Assembly (NCBI RefSeq): GCF_036226885.1 | Contig: NZ_CP109027.1 | Coordinates: forward strand, 8,370,001 to 8,434,000 | Source: Streptomyces sp. NBC_00663 | GTDB lineage: Bacteria; Actinomycetota; Actinomycetes; Streptomycetales; Streptomycetaceae | DNA length: 64,000 nt | Reading direction: 5' to 3' | Shown here: piece by piece, positions 32,545 through 42,151 of the stretch | Numbering within the stretch: the stretch's first letter is position 1 | Layout of the letters: the number at the start of each line of letters is the position of its first letter | Position numbers and translations under genes: made by a program | Notes under the pieces: generated by a model | The model's database searches: none | What the model saw: only the letters and a program-made list of their open reading frames with translations | What the model was told of the DNA's origin: nothing

Positions 32545-32573
32545 CCCCGGTCACGGCAGGTCCGTGGCCGGGG
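32545..32573. terminator. Terminator hairpin after infA
   Basis: CCCCGGTCACGG (32545-32556) and CCGTGGCCGGGG (32562-32573) form a 12-bp stem with one G-U pair and a 5-nt loop, in the gap between two convergent genes. Confidence 0.8.
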
Positions 32574-32596
32574 CACCCGGAGTGGCGGGTCCTGGC

Positions 32597-33484
32597 TCAG
32601 TAGACGGACAACCCGTAGGCGTTCAGGGCTTCCTGGATCGGCTGGTAGTAGGTGGTCCCGCCCGAGGTGCAATTGCCGGAGCCGCCGGAGAGGATGCCGA
32701 TGACCTTGTCGCCGGCGTAGAGCGGGCCGCCGCTGTCTCCGGGCTCGGCGCAGATGTTGGTCTGGATCAGACCGTAGACGATCTCACCGCTCCCGTAGTT
32801 GACGGTCGCGTTGAGGCCCGTGACCCGGCCGCAGCGGACGCCGGTGGTCGCTCCCCGGCGGCAGACGCTCTGGCCGACGTACGCGGTCGCGGTGCCGGTG
32901 ATGTCGACGGTACCGATGGTGCCGGGGTGCGGCACGCCCGTGTTGGAGTAGCGGACGGCACCGAAGTCGTCGCCGGGGAAGCTGGTGACGACGGTCGGGC
33001 CGACCGGCGTGGTCAGCGCGGAGCTGGTGTACCAGGTGGACGCGCCGTCGGTGCAGTGGCCGGCGGTGATGAAGTAGTACGTGGTGCCGCTCTGGACGTT
33101 GACGCCCGCCGAGCAGCGCCACGCGGAGGTGTAGATGCCGTCACCGCCGGACAGGAGCGTGCGCAGTCGGCCGTCGAGCCGTTCGAGGGTGGCGGCGCCG
33201 GTGAACCGGCCGGTGGCGGAGCGCAGTCTGGCCAGGTCCGCGTCCGAGACCGTGGAGTCGGCGAGTACCCGCAGCTTCCCGGTGCGCCCGTCCACGGACC
33301 AGGACGTCCCGGCGATGTCCAGGGACGCGACGGCCGAGGTCGCGCCGGTCACCGAAGTGGCGGACGGTACGGCGACCGCTGTGGTGGCGGTGCCGGACGC
33401 TCCCAGGGCAGCCAGGACCAGCAGGCCCAGCGCCGAGGCGGACAGGCGTGAGCGTCTGAGGGTGGTACGGCGAGCTCTGAACAC
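32597..33484 (-). CDS. Streptogrisin-like secreted serine protease (S1 family)
   Basis: A 295-residue preproprotease. A signal peptide (VLAALGASGTATTAVA) is followed by a propeptide of about 80 residues and the mature chymotrypsin-like domain beginning near IYTSAWRCSAGVNV. The triad is visible: His in ITAGHCTD, Asp in PGDDFGAVRYS and Ser in CAEPGDSGGPLYAG. Paired Cys residues fit the family disulfides. The GTG at 33484 has GGGGAGACTTCG upstream; a further in-frame start at 33706 would lengthen the signal peptide unrealistically. Close to Streptomyces griseus proteases A/B. Confidence 0.9.
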   Translation of the reverse strand: MFRARRTTLRRSRLSASALGLLVLAALGASGTATTAVAVPSATSVTGATSAVASLDIAGTSWSVDGRTGKLRVLADSTVSDADLARLRSATGRFTGAATLERLDGRLRTLLSGGDGIYTSAWRCSAGVNVQSGTTYYFITAGHCTDGASTWYTSSALTTPVGPTVVTSFPGDDFGAVRYSNTGVPHPGTIGTVDITGTATAYVGQSVCRRGATTGVRCGRVTGLNATVNYGSGEIVYGLIQTNICAEPGDSGGPLYAGDKVIGILSGGSGNCTSGGTTYYQPIQEALNAYGLSVY

Positions 33485-33641
33485 CGAAGTCTCCCCGGGG
33501 ACGATGGGGCAGGGTGGGAACAGGTGGGCCGAGGCCCCAGTCTGCCGGGGCTCGCCGGACGGGGGTAGGCCGGCTTCGGCCGAAGGTGAGGTCACGTGCG
33601 CCGTCGACCGGTCGACAGCGCCGGACCACAGCACCGCCGCG

Positions 33642-34478
33642 TCAGGGGACGGCGGGGCCGGTGATGAGCCGGCCCTCGGTGTCGTACGGCCAGACGTTGG
33701 GGACACAGCCGTGCATGCCCTTGATCTGCTGCATCATCGCCGGGGCCGGTTCGCCCTTGCCCGGGCAGGTGACATGGCCGTGGTGGAGGAAGTGGCCCAC
33801 CTCGTGGTTGATGATCAGCGCGCGGTAGGCGGTGACGTCCTTGGCGTAGACGGGGGTTGCCAGGACCCAGCGGTCCAGGTTGACCATGACGACGTCGTTC
33901 GCGGAGCAGTTGTAGCGAGCGCCGGTGTCCAGGCCGCTTCGCCCACAGACCGCGTCGACGGTCGCGGGGGTGGCGAGGCGGACGACGAAGTCGGTGGGGC
34001 CGTCGGCGACCCGCTGGAACGCCGAGTGCCCGTCGGCCGTCCAGCCGCGGGGGTCGCCGAGGATGCGGTCCACCTCCCGGGCGGTCTCCTCGGCGGACAG
34101 GTCGATGTTCTTCTCGACCTCGACCCGGTAGCGAAACGCCGTACCCCTGCCCGACTTCGCGCTCCCGCCGGGTGCGGTGACATAGGTTCCGGGGCCCTGC
34201 CGGGGGAGGGTGGCGGACTTCGTGGGGCTCGGGGACGGCGTTCGGGGTGCGGGCGTCTCGCTGGGAGTCCTGGTCGGCGTGGGTGACGGACGTGAGGTCG
34301 GTTCCGCCACGGCGCCTTGGGCCGGCTTCCCCTTCTCGTCCGACGGCGGCCAGGCCACCACCGTGCAGCCGACGGCCCCGAGGATGGTCAACGCGGCGAG
34401 GCCGACGGTGAGTTTGCCCCTGTCGCGCCGGGGTTCTCGCTTGTGCTTGGTCACGGTCACACACGTTGTGATCGCCAT
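33642..34478 (-). CDS. DUF3152 membrane-anchored zinc metalloprotease-like protein
   Basis: About 278 residues. One membrane anchor (VGLAALTILGAVGCTVVAW) is followed by a Pro/Thr/Ser-rich linker and a DUF3152 domain with HEVGHFLHHGH, a metzincin-like zinc site, and a following Met in PAMMQQIKGM that could be the Met-turn. The start is uncertain: ATG 34478 or GTG 34460. It is divergent from the response regulator operon. Proteolytic activity is a family expectation, not shown. Confidence 0.82.
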   Translation of the reverse strand: MAITTCVTVTKHKREPRRDRGKLTVGLAALTILGAVGCTVVAWPPSDEKGKPAQGAVAEPTSRPSPTPTRTPSETPAPRTPSPSPTKSATLPRQGPGTYVTAPGGSAKSGRGTAFRYRVEVEKNIDLSAEETAREVDRILGDPRGWTADGHSAFQRVADGPTDFVVRLATPATVDAVCGRSGLDTGARYNCSANDVVMVNLDRWVLATPVYAKDVTAYRALIINHEVGHFLHHGHVTCPGKGEPAPAMMQQIKGMHGCVPNVWPYDTEGRLITGPAVP

Positions 34479-34552
34479 GTGATCAGACCTGGCCCAGATG
34501 ATAACGAAGGGGTAACTCCCGTGCTGGTGATGCCTCTGTGGATACTGAGCCC

Positions 34553-35245
34553 ATGCCACGTGTGCTGTTGATCGAAGACGACCGTGCCGTCCGTGAGGGC
34601 GTCGCCCTGGCGCTGCGTCGCCAGAGCCATGACGTGTCCGCCGCCGCGACGGGGGAGGACGGGCTGGCGCAACTGCGGTCGTTCCGGCCGGACATCGTGG
34701 TCCTCGACCTGATGCTGCCCGGCATGCCCGGACTCGACGTCTGCCGTGGCATCCGGGCCGTCGACCAGGCGCTGCCGATCATCATGGCCACGGCCCGCGG
34801 CGACGAGGTCGACATCGTCATCGGCCTGGAGGCGGGAGCCGACGACTACGTCGTCAAACCCGTGACCGCCAGGGTCCTCGACGCCCGCATCCGTGCCGTC
34901 CTGCGCCGCGCCGGCGGCCCGCCCGCCGGTACGGGACTGCCGAAGATCGACACCTACGGTGAACTGACCGTCGACCGGGCCGGGTTGACCGTCAGCCTCG
35001 GTGGCGAATCGATCTCGCTCGCCCCCTCCGAACTGCGGCTGCTGCTCACCCTCTCCGCCTCACCGGGCCAGGTGTTCAGTCGGCAGCAACTGCTGGAGGC
35101 GGTCTGGGAGCACGACTTCCACGGTGACGCCCGCCTGGTCGACGCCTGCGTCAAGCGGCTGCGCACGAAGATGGCCGAACCACCCCGCGCCCCCCGGTAC
35201 ATCCACACCGTCCGCGGTTTCGGCTACCGTTTCGCGGCCCCGTGA
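34553..35245 (+). CDS. OmpR-family response regulator (AfsQ1-like)
   Basis: A 230-residue response regulator: receiver acidic pair EDD at 8-10, phospho-acceptor Asp52 (VVLDLMLPG), T/A and Lys in ARGDE and DDYVVKPV, then a winged-helix effector with SLAPSELRLLLTLSASPGQVFSRQQLLEAVWEHDFHGDARLVDACVKRLR (landmark VWEHDF). The pattern VVKP...VLDARIRAVLRR and DARLVDACV matches Streptomyces AfsQ1. The ATG at 34553 is 6 nt from GATACT and probably leaderless. It overlaps the kinase gene by 4 nt. Confidence 0.9.
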   Translation: MPRVLLIEDDRAVREGVALALRRQSHDVSAAATGEDGLAQLRSFRPDIVVLDLMLPGMPGLDVCRGIRAVDQALPIIMATARGDEVDIVIGLEAGADDYVVKPVTARVLDARIRAVLRRAGGPPAGTGLPKIDTYGELTVDRAGLTVSLGGESISLAPSELRLLLTLSASPGQVFSRQQLLEAVWEHDFHGDARLVDACVKRLRTKMAEPPRAPRYIHTVRGFGYRFAAP

Positions 35246-36711
35246 AGCCCCGCAGGCTCCGCGGGCTGCGCGCCCGTCTCGTCGTCGCCTTCGGGCTCGT
35301 CGCCGGTGTCGCCGCCGCCACGACCGGCGCGCTGACCTTCCGGGAGGCCCGGATCGGAGTCCTCCAGCAGAGCCAGGACGCCGTGATCGGCCAGCTGCGG
35401 GCACGGTTGAGCGAGCGGGCCCCCGAACTCCCCTACCCTCCGGGCGAGTCGACGCTCCGGCGGTTCGCCACGGACGTCGCGGCGGCCGACACGTCCGGGA
35501 GCTGGCGGGTGCTCGTGACCTACCGGGAGCTGAGCGCCTCCTCCGTGCCCGGTGACACCTTCGCCGAGCTGACGCCCGCCGTCCGTACGGCCGTCGCCTC
35601 CAGCCGGGCCACCGTCTTCCAGCGGGTGAACGAAGGCGGCCGTACCTCCCTCGTCGTCGGCATGTCGGTCACCTTCGGCGAGCCGGACGGATCCCGGCTG
35701 GCCTCCGGCGTCCGGGTGTTCCTGGTCGTCCCGCAGACCACGGAACAGGCCTATGTCGACGCCCTGGTCAGCGCCGTCGAGCGGGCCATGGTGCCGGCCC
35801 TGGCCCTCGCCGTGGTGCTCGCGCTGTTCGCCGCCCGCGGCGTGCTCGTGCCGGTGCGGGCGCTGCGGCACGCCACCCGGCGGATGGCCGAGGGCCGCCT
35901 CGACACCCGGCTCGACGTCAACGGTTCCGACGAACTCGCCGAGCTCTCCCACGCGTTCAACGAGACGGCCGCCGCGCTGGAGACCTCGGTGGCCGAGCTG
36001 CGCGAGATGGAGGCGCGAGCCCGACGCTTCGCCGCGGACGTCTCGCACGAGCTGCGCACCCCGCTCGCCGCCATGTCCGCCGTCACCGACGTCCTGGACG
36101 AGGACGCCGCCCGGCTGGACCCGGACACGGCCACCGCCGTCCGGCTGATCAGCGAGGAGACCCTCAAACTCGCCCGGCTCGTCGACGACTTGATGGAGAT
36201 GTCCCGGTTCGACGCCGGAGCCGCGGTGCTGCACCTGGACGAGATCGACCTCGCCGAGTCCATACGGCGCACGCTCGCCGCCCGCGGCTGGTCGGACACG
36301 GTGAACGCGGAGCTGCCGCCACCCGACGCGGCCCGCGGACGGGTGGACCCGCGCCGGCTCGACGTGGTCGTCGCCAACCTGGTCGGCAACGCTCTCCGAC
36401 ACGGCGCCGCACCGGTGGGCGTGCGCCTGGAGGTGCACGGCTCCGACGCGCGCGCGGCCGTCATCGGGGTGCGCGACAGCGGTCCCGGCATCCCGGACGA
36501 CGTCCTGCCGCATGTCTTCGAGCGGTTCTACAAGTCCGACACCGCCAGAAGCCGCTCCGAGGGCAGCGGCCTCGGCCTGGCGATCACCGCCGAGAACGTC
36601 CGCCTCCACGGCGGCACCGTCCGCGCGGCGAACCATCCCGACGGCGGCGCCCTCTTCACCGTGGAACTCCCGTTGCGGCGGGACGAGTCGACCGAGGAGC
36701 ACCCGTCATGA
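35242..36711 (+). CDS. Sensor histidine kinase partner
   Basis: A 489-residue kinase with two membrane helices (about 12-32 and 183-200), an extracytoplasmic sensor of about 150 residues, HAMP, the H-box SHELRTPL with His269, N-box VVANLVGNALRHG, and G-boxes RDSGPGIP and GSGLGLAI. The GTG overlaps the regulator stop (GTGA). Its ATG-coupled neighbour is a lipoprotein, as in the afsQ1-afsQ2-afsQ3 layout. The signal is unknown. Confidence 0.92.
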   Translation: MKPRRLRGLRARLVVAFGLVAGVAAATTGALTFREARIGVLQQSQDAVIGQLRARLSERAPELPYPPGESTLRRFATDVAAADTSGSWRVLVTYRELSASSVPGDTFAELTPAVRTAVASSRATVFQRVNEGGRTSLVVGMSVTFGEPDGSRLASGVRVFLVVPQTTEQAYVDALVSAVERAMVPALALAVVLALFAARGVLVPVRALRHATRRMAEGRLDTRLDVNGSDELAELSHAFNETAAALETSVAELREMEARARRFAADVSHELRTPLAAMSAVTDVLDEDAARLDPDTATAVRLISEETLKLARLVDDLMEMSRFDAGAAVLHLDEIDLAESIRRTLAARGWSDTVNAELPPPDAARGRVDPRRLDVVVANLVGNALRHGAAPVGVRLEVHGSDARAAVIGVRDSGPGIPDDVLPHVFERFYKSDTARSRSEGSGLGLAITAENVRLHGGTVRAANHPDGGALFTVELPLRRDESTEEHPS

Positions 36712-37331
36712 AGGCCCGACACCGCCTCACGCTGCTCGCGGTGCCGGCGCTGCTCGCGCTCGCCTCCTGCGACATTCCCACGACCGGAGTGGTGGAGGCC
36801 GGTGAACCCGCGAGCGGGATCACGCCGGTCACACCGCTCTACTTCGTCCACGACGGCACGCTCGTCGCCGTCCCGCGTACGACCGCGTGGCCCGGGAACC
36901 CCGGGGAGGCGGTGCGGCTGCTGCTGCGGGGGCCGACGCCCGGGGAAGCGGGAAAGCGGCTGACCACCGAGATCCGGGGGCGGCCGGCCGAGCCCACGCA
37001 GGCACCCTCCGCCGCCGAGCCCGAGAGGCGGACGCCGTCGCCCACCGACCCGCAACAGCAGACACCGACGGGCGCGCCCACCGACCTGCCATGGCAGACG
37101 CCGACGGACGTCCCCGGCGCCGATGTGCGCGGCGACCGCATCACCCTGCGACTGCCTCTCGGCACCGGCCCGTTGAACCGCGCCGCGACCAGGCAGGTGA
37201 TCTGCACGGCCGCGGGCGCCCACCGGGTCACCGCCCCGTCCGCCGCCGCGGTCACCGTCGAGGTGACCGACGGCAGCGGATGGCACGCCGACGGGACCGA
37301 CGAGGGGTGCCCGGCCCTCCCCGTCGACTGA
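36708..37331 (+). CDS. Lipoprotein coupled to the two-component system
   Basis: A 207-residue lipoprotein with lipobox LASC (ALLALASCDIPTTG). A Pro/Thr-rich central region includes near repeats QTPTGAPTDLP and QTPTDVPG. The rest is a compact domain with YFVHDGTLVAVPR and a final ICTAAGAHRV. It overlaps the kinase stop by 4 nt. By analogy with AfsQ3 and CseA it may modulate signalling from outside the membrane; this is inference. Confidence 0.82.
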   Translation: MKARHRLTLLAVPALLALASCDIPTTGVVEAGEPASGITPVTPLYFVHDGTLVAVPRTTAWPGNPGEAVRLLLRGPTPGEAGKRLTTEIRGRPAEPTQAPSAAEPERRTPSPTDPQQQTPTGAPTDLPWQTPTDVPGADVRGDRITLRLPLGTGPLNRAATRQVICTAAGAHRVTAPSAAAVTVEVTDGSGWHADGTDEGCPALPVD

Positions 37332-37356
37332 TCTCTCGCTTGGCCCGTCGCTTGGC

Positions 37357-38736
37357 CTACCGACCGTCGGCCGGGTGCGCGAGGTCGTACGGCCGCGGGT
37401 ACGGCGCCGGGCGGTAGGTCACAAAGCGGGCCGGGGTCGTCGAATCGGCCGCTGTGGCACGGGAGTTGAGGGACGCGGCGTCCGTGGCGGGCCACTGGCC
37501 GGCGCCGATGCGGTCCTCCAGCGTGTGCAGGGCGCCGAGTTGCTCGGCCGGGCTGAACGTGCAGTGCCCGGCGTTGTCCACGTACGCCTGGCGCAGCAGG
37601 CGCGGCGCCCCGGCGGCGGTCACCGCGCGCTTGAGGGCGCTCTCGGTCTGGACCGGGACGAGGGCGTCGCCGGTGGTGTGCACCGAGAGCTGCGGCTTGG
37701 TGAGGCGGCCGGTGAAGGAACTGGTGGCGGCCATCCAGGCCACGGCGTTCGGGTCGGCGCTGACGCGCGGGGCCCGGTTGAGGGTGGCGAGGTCCGACTT
37801 CAGGGACAGCCCGGCCTTCTTGTAGAGCTCGGTGACCTCCTTGCGCACCGACGACCTGCCGAGCAGCCGCGCGTAGTCGACCCCCGTGTTCCAGGACATG
37901 TTGCCGCCCGCCCGGGTCTCCGCCTCCTGCCGCCAGTTGAAGGCGGCGGTCTTCAACAGGCCCTTGACCGCCGTGTATTGGTTGGCCTGGCGTGTGTCCC
38001 AGTCGCTTTCCGCCGGACGCGGCTGGGTCGGCTGGTTCCAGCCGGGGATGTTGTGCAGGGCCGCGGCGAGGGCGATGCGGGCCCGGCCCTGGGCCGTCGT
38101 CTGCGCCGCGTCCACGGCGCCGCTCAGGGCGTTGGCCGCGTTCGTGGCGGTCGCCTGGTCGGGGAGGCCGGCCAGGGGGATGTCGGCGTCCGGCGCGAGC
38201 AGGGCCTTGAGGGCGAACACCGGGTCGAGGGTGTTGTTCCAGTTGGCGACCCCGCCGTGGACGAGGCCGCACAGGGAGAGCGAGCCGTCGATGCGGCCGG
38301 GGTGCCGTTCCGCGATGGCGGTGGTGACGAGGCCGCCGTACGACTGGCCCCAGGCGATGGTGCGCCGGGCCGCGCCGAAGTGGTCGGTGAAGACGGAGAG
38401 CGTGGCCAGTTGGTCGGGCACCGCGTCCGTGACCGCCCAGCCGGTGGTGGCGTAGGAGGAGCCGATGAGGGCGTAGCCCTGGCCGAGCAGGAGGGCCTTG
38501 GTGGTGTCGTCGGTCGCGCTGCGGGCGGGGTTGGCGGGGCCAGGGGTGTAGCCGTGGCTGAAGAGCAGGACGGTGCCGTTCCAGGACGCGGGGACGTCCA
38601 TCATGTACGCGGCGCCTGAGGGGAGTTGACCCTCCAGATGGCTGGTCTCCGGCGTGGCCGCCGCTGCCGTGGCGGGCAGGGCGGCGACGGCGAGCAGGAG
38701 TGCGAGCGCGGACGCCGTGCGGGTACGGGTCGTCAT
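37357..38736 (-). CDS. Secreted alpha/beta-hydrolase
   Basis: A 459-residue exported hydrolase. A signal peptide ends near ATAAAATP. The alpha/beta-hydrolase elements are VLLFSHGYTPG (oxyanion), GQSYGG (nucleophile Ser), TGDALVPV (Asp) and NAGHCTF (His). A lid domain of about 200 residues lies between. The ATG at 38736 overlaps the MFS stop by 4 nt, so the two are coupled. A likely esterase or peptidase releasing the compound that the MHS permease imports (inference). Confidence 0.86.
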   Translation of the reverse strand: MTTRTRTASALALLLAVAALPATAAAATPETSHLEGQLPSGAAYMMDVPASWNGTVLLFSHGYTPGPANPARSATDDTTKALLLGQGYALIGSSYATTGWAVTDAVPDQLATLSVFTDHFGAARRTIAWGQSYGGLVTTAIAERHPGRIDGSLSLCGLVHGGVANWNNTLDPVFALKALLAPDADIPLAGLPDQATATNAANALSGAVDAAQTTAQGRARIALAAALHNIPGWNQPTQPRPAESDWDTRQANQYTAVKGLLKTAAFNWRQEAETRAGGNMSWNTGVDYARLLGRSSVRKEVTELYKKAGLSLKSDLATLNRAPRVSADPNAVAWMAATSSFTGRLTKPQLSVHTTGDALVPVQTESALKRAVTAAGAPRLLRQAYVDNAGHCTFSPAEQLGALHTLEDRIGAGQWPATDAASLNSRATAADSTTPARFVTYRPAPYPRPYDLAHPADGR

Positions 38737-40085
38737 GCGGAGATCTCCTCCGTGTGGGGGGTGGTGGGCTGTGCGGTGGGCTCGGTGAGGGTCGTGCGGT
38801 GGGTCTCGCGGACGAAGCACACGGTGAGCGCGGTGATCGCGGCGCCGCCGCACAGCAGCAGGGCGACGGGCGTGCTGCTTTCGCTGCCGGCGACCAGGCT
38901 TCCGGCGATCATGGGGGAGAAGCCGGCGCCGATGAGGGTGGCGCCCTGGTAGCCGAGCGAGGCGCCGGTGTAGCGGACCTTGGTGCCGAACATCTCGGTG
39001 AGCAGGGCGCCGAGCGGGCCGTACATCGTGGACTGGGCGATGCCGTGGCCGAGGACCACGGCCAGGATCAGCAGCCCGGGCGACTTCGAGTCGACCAGCG
39101 CCATGACCGGGAAGGCGAGCGCCGCCGAGGTGACGGCGCCGGCGAGGACCACCGGGCGGCGGCCGATCCGGTCGGAGAGCGCGGAGGCGCACGGCAGTAC
39201 CACGAGGGCGACACAGGCGGAGACCGTGAGGGCGTCCAGCACCTGCGGACGGGCGTACCCGATGCCGGTGGCGTACGCGATCATGTAGCTGGTCAGCAGC
39301 GACTGGGCGGTGAAGGCGCCGATGCCGACGCAGCAGGCCAGCAGCACGGGGCGCGGGTTGCGCAGCACGTCGAGGATCGGCAGCGGCGACGCGGCACTGT
39401 CCTTCTTCACCTCGGCGAACAGCGGGCTCTCCACCACCTTCAGCCGGACGAACATGCCGACGCCGAGCAGGACGACGCTCAGCAGGAACGGCAGCCGCCA
39501 GCCCCAGGCCGCGAACTCGTCCTTCGGCAACGTCACGACGTACGCCACGACGGCCGTCGACAGCAGGGAACCGAGCGGGGCTCCCATCTGCGTGAAGCTG
39601 GACCACAGTCCGCGGCGCCGCTCGCCCGCGTGCTCGACGACCATCAGGGTGGCGCCGCCCCACTCGCCGCCGATCGCGATGCCCTGGATCACGCGCAGGG
39701 CGATCAGCAGCACCGGTGCCCACACGCCGATGGTCTCGTACGTGGGCAGCAGGCCGATGAGGAAACTGGCGCCGCCCATCAGGCCCATCGTGAGCAGCAG
39801 CATGGACTTGCGGCCGAGCCGGTCGCCGAAGTGGCCGAAGAGGACGCCGCCGAGCGGTCGGGCGACATAACCGGCGGCGAAGGTGCCGAAGGCGGCGATC
39901 GTGCCTACGGCGGGATCGGCGCCCGGGAAGAACAGTTCGCCGAAGACGAGCGCGGCGACGGTTCCGTAGACGAGGAAGTCGTAGAACTCCACAGCGGTGC
40001 CGAGCAGCCCGGAGAGGGCCACTCGGCGCAGCTGGCGGGTCCGTTCGGAGGCCGTGGGCGGTGCGGCGACGGGGGACGAGGGCAT
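38733..40085 (-). CDS. MHS-family major facilitator (metabolite:H+ symporter)
   Basis: A 450-residue transporter with 12 membrane helices. LLGTAVEFYDFLVYGT near the N-terminus, FGHFGDRLGRKS between helices 2 and 3 and RVIQGIAIGGEWGGATLMVVEHA are the MHS signature, as in ShiA and ProP. It may import an organic acid, aromatic or osmolyte. AAGGGAG precedes the ATG. First gene of the transporter-hydrolase operon, with a good promoter at 40149-40177. Confidence 0.92.
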   Translation of the reverse strand: MPSSPVAAPPTASERTRQLRRVALSGLLGTAVEFYDFLVYGTVAALVFGELFFPGADPAVGTIAAFGTFAAGYVARPLGGVLFGHFGDRLGRKSMLLLTMGLMGGASFLIGLLPTYETIGVWAPVLLIALRVIQGIAIGGEWGGATLMVVEHAGERRRGLWSSFTQMGAPLGSLLSTAVVAYVVTLPKDEFAAWGWRLPFLLSVVLLGVGMFVRLKVVESPLFAEVKKDSAASPLPILDVLRNPRPVLLACCVGIGAFTAQSLLTSYMIAYATGIGYARPQVLDALTVSACVALVVLPCASALSDRIGRRPVVLAGAVTSAALAFPVMALVDSKSPGLLILAVVLGHGIAQSTMYGPLGALLTEMFGTKVRYTGASLGYQGATLIGAGFSPMIAGSLVAGSESSTPVALLLCGGAAITALTVCFVRETHRTTLTEPTAQPTTPHTEEISA

Positions 40086-40148
40086 CGCGGTCTCCCTTGG
40101 GGGCGTCTCTCACAGGAGCGGTCTCCCATGAGGGGGAAGGACACCGCG

Positions 40149-40193
40149 AAATTAGGCCCTCAGGTTACTGCCGTCAATAAAGTGCACAACATT
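40149..40193 (-). promoter_or_regulatory. Promoter and palindromic operator of the MHS-hydrolase operon
   Basis: On the minus strand TTGACG (40172-40177), 17-bp spacer, TAATTT (40149-40154). Overlapping the -35, 40176-40193 reads AATAAAGTGCACAACATT, a palindrome with core GTGCAC and outer AAT/ATT. A repressor or activator binding here would block or aid the -35 element. Confidence 0.65.
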
Positions 40194-40277
40194 GAGCCAA
40201 CGCCCCTTGCCGAGCCCCCTGCCGACGCCCCCCGCCAATCCCTCCGCCGCCGCCTCCGGTGGCCGACGCCGTGGCGA

Positions 40278-41048
40278 TCAGTTCGCCTGGCCCGTCGGCA
40301 TGACCGTGACCTGCTGGACGTTCACCCGCGGCGGCAGCGAGGCGATGAACCCGACGGTCTCGGCGATGTCCTGCGGGACGAGCCACTCCATCGACTCCCG
40401 GGCACCGTCCAGCCAGGCGCGGGCGCCCTCGTCGGTGACATGGCCCTGGAGCTCGGTGCCGACGATGCCGGGCTCCAGCGCCGAGACACGGACGTTCTTC
40501 GCGCCCAGTTCCGTCCGCAGATGCCGGGAGAGATGGCTGACGTACGCCTTCGTCGCCGAGTAGACGGCGAAGGTGGGGAAGATGTTCTGGGCCGCGATCG
40601 ACGAGGTGTTGATCAGGTCGGCCACGCCGCGCTCGGCGGCGGACGCCACCAACTGCGGGGTGAAGGCCGCGATGGCGTTCATCAGCCCGTTGACGTTGAG
40701 GTCGATCTGCTGCCGCCACTGGTCCGTGGCCAACTCCTCGACGGGTGCGGGGAGCATGACGCCGGCGTTGTTGAACAGCAGGTCGGCGCCCCCGAGTTCG
40801 GCCGCCACGCGGTCGGCCGCCGTCTGGACCGCCGCCGAGTCGGTGACGTCCACCGCGAGGGCGAGGGCCTGGCCGCCGTTCTTCTCGATCCGGGCGACCA
40901 GGTCGTCCAGCCGCTCGGATCGACGCGCCAGTACGGCGACCCGGGCGCCCAGCGACGCCAGATGCTCGGCGGAGGCCTCACCGATGCCGCTGGAGGCGCC
41001 GGTGACGACCGCGACACGGCCGGAGAGGGGGAGTGCGGAGATGGTCAT
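40278..41048 (-). CDS. Short-chain dehydrogenase/reductase
   Basis: A 256-residue SDR: cofactor motif VTGASSGIGE, NNAG at LLFNNAGVML, catalytic Ser in NTSSIAA and YxxxK in YSATK. Resembles YdfG-type NADP oxidoreductases. The ATG at 41048 has GGAAGG 8 nt upstream. It is divergent from an XRE regulator that probably controls it. Substrate unknown. Confidence 0.92.
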   Translation of the reverse strand: MTISALPLSGRVAVVTGASSGIGEASAEHLASLGARVAVLARRSERLDDLVARIEKNGGQALALAVDVTDSAAVQTAADRVAAELGGADLLFNNAGVMLPAPVEELATDQWRQQIDLNVNGLMNAIAAFTPQLVASAAERGVADLINTSSIAAQNIFPTFAVYSATKAYVSHLSRHLRTELGAKNVRVSALEPGIVGTELQGHVTDEGARAWLDGARESMEWLVPQDIAETVGFIASLPPRVNVQQVTVMPTGQAN

Positions 41049-41247
41049 GATGCATGCCTTCCGGAGCAAGTAGTGAGAAGTGAGGAGTGGTGAAGGGGGC
41101 CGGTGCGGCCCTCATCCAGACAACCGCCCGCCGAGCCCCCGCGGGGCGCCGGAAAGTGCCCTGACCGGGCAGGTATCCGCGAGGCAGGTACTGGCAGGAC
41201 CACCCACGCCGGGACGGGCCCCGTCCGCCTTCGTCAGACTGGAGGGC

Positions 41248-42087
41248 ATGGACGAACGTGGCAGAGAACTCGCCGACTTCCTGCGCTCCCGCAGGGCCCG
41301 CCTCACCCCCGACCGGGCCGGGCTGCCCGAGGACGGCCGGGCCCGCCGGGTCCCCGGACTGCGCCGCGACGAGGCGGCCCGCCTGGCCGGGGTGAGCACC
41401 GAGTACTACACCCGCCTCGAACAGGGCCGCGCCCAGAACCCCTCACCCGAGGTCGTCGAGGCCCTCGCCCGCGCCCTTCAGCTCGACCTCTCCGAGCGGG
41501 AGCACCTCACCGACCTGCTGGCCCGCCCGTCCGCGCCGCGCCGTGCGCCGGTCGCCCCGCAGCGGGTCAGGCCGGGCCTGCACCTGATGCTCCAGACCCT
41601 CGACCACGTGCCCGCGTTCGTCCTGGGCCGCCGCACCGACGTCCTGGCCGCCAACCGCCTCGCCCGCGAGGTCCTCACCGACTTCGAGGCGCTCCCCGCG
41701 ACCCGCCGCAACCTGGCCCGCTACTACCTCCTGGACCCCGAGGCCCGATCGCGCGTCGGCGACTGGGAGCAGATCGCCACCGACACGGTCGCCGTGCTGC
41801 GCCTGGAGGCCGGACGGTACCCGCAGGACCGGCAGTTGGCCGACCTCGTCGGGGAACTCACCCTGAAGTGCCCCGAGTTCAGTGGCTGGTGGAACGACCA
41901 CCGGGTGCTCCACCGCACCCACGGCACCAAGCACTACCACCACCCCCTCGTCGGCGAACTCCACTTCTCCTACGAGTCCTTCGAACCGCCCGGCGACACC
42001 GACCAGACCCTGTGCGTCTACAACGTCGAGCCGCATTCGCAGACGGCCTCCTCGCTCCAGCTGCTCAGCGCCATGAGCGTCCGCTGA
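41248..42087 (+). CDS. XRE-type regulator with MmyB-like ligand domain
   Basis: A 279-residue regulator: helix-turn-helix near residues 38-75 (RDEAARLAGVSTEYYTRLEQGRAQNPSPEVV), then the MmyB/PAS-like domain with LDHVPAFVLGRRTDVLAANRLAREV and the WW motif SGWWNDHRV. Members bind fatty acids or other small ligands and usually act on a divergent SDR gene. The ATG at 41248 follows GGAGGG and CAGACT. Two CAGGTA direct repeats lie in the divergent region near 41175-41195. Confidence 0.9.
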   Translation: MDERGRELADFLRSRRARLTPDRAGLPEDGRARRVPGLRRDEAARLAGVSTEYYTRLEQGRAQNPSPEVVEALARALQLDLSEREHLTDLLARPSAPRRAPVAPQRVRPGLHLMLQTLDHVPAFVLGRRTDVLAANRLAREVLTDFEALPATRRNLARYYLLDPEARSRVGDWEQIATDTVAVLRLEAGRYPQDRQLADLVGELTLKCPEFSGWWNDHRVLHRTHGTKHYHHPLVGELHFSYESFEPPGDTDQTLCVYNVEPHSQTASSLQLLSAMSVR

Positions 42088-42151
42088 ACGGCCTCGGCGG
42101 CTCTCCCGTACCTCTGGACGTCGGATCCCCCCGCCCGGAACGGAGAGGCAC

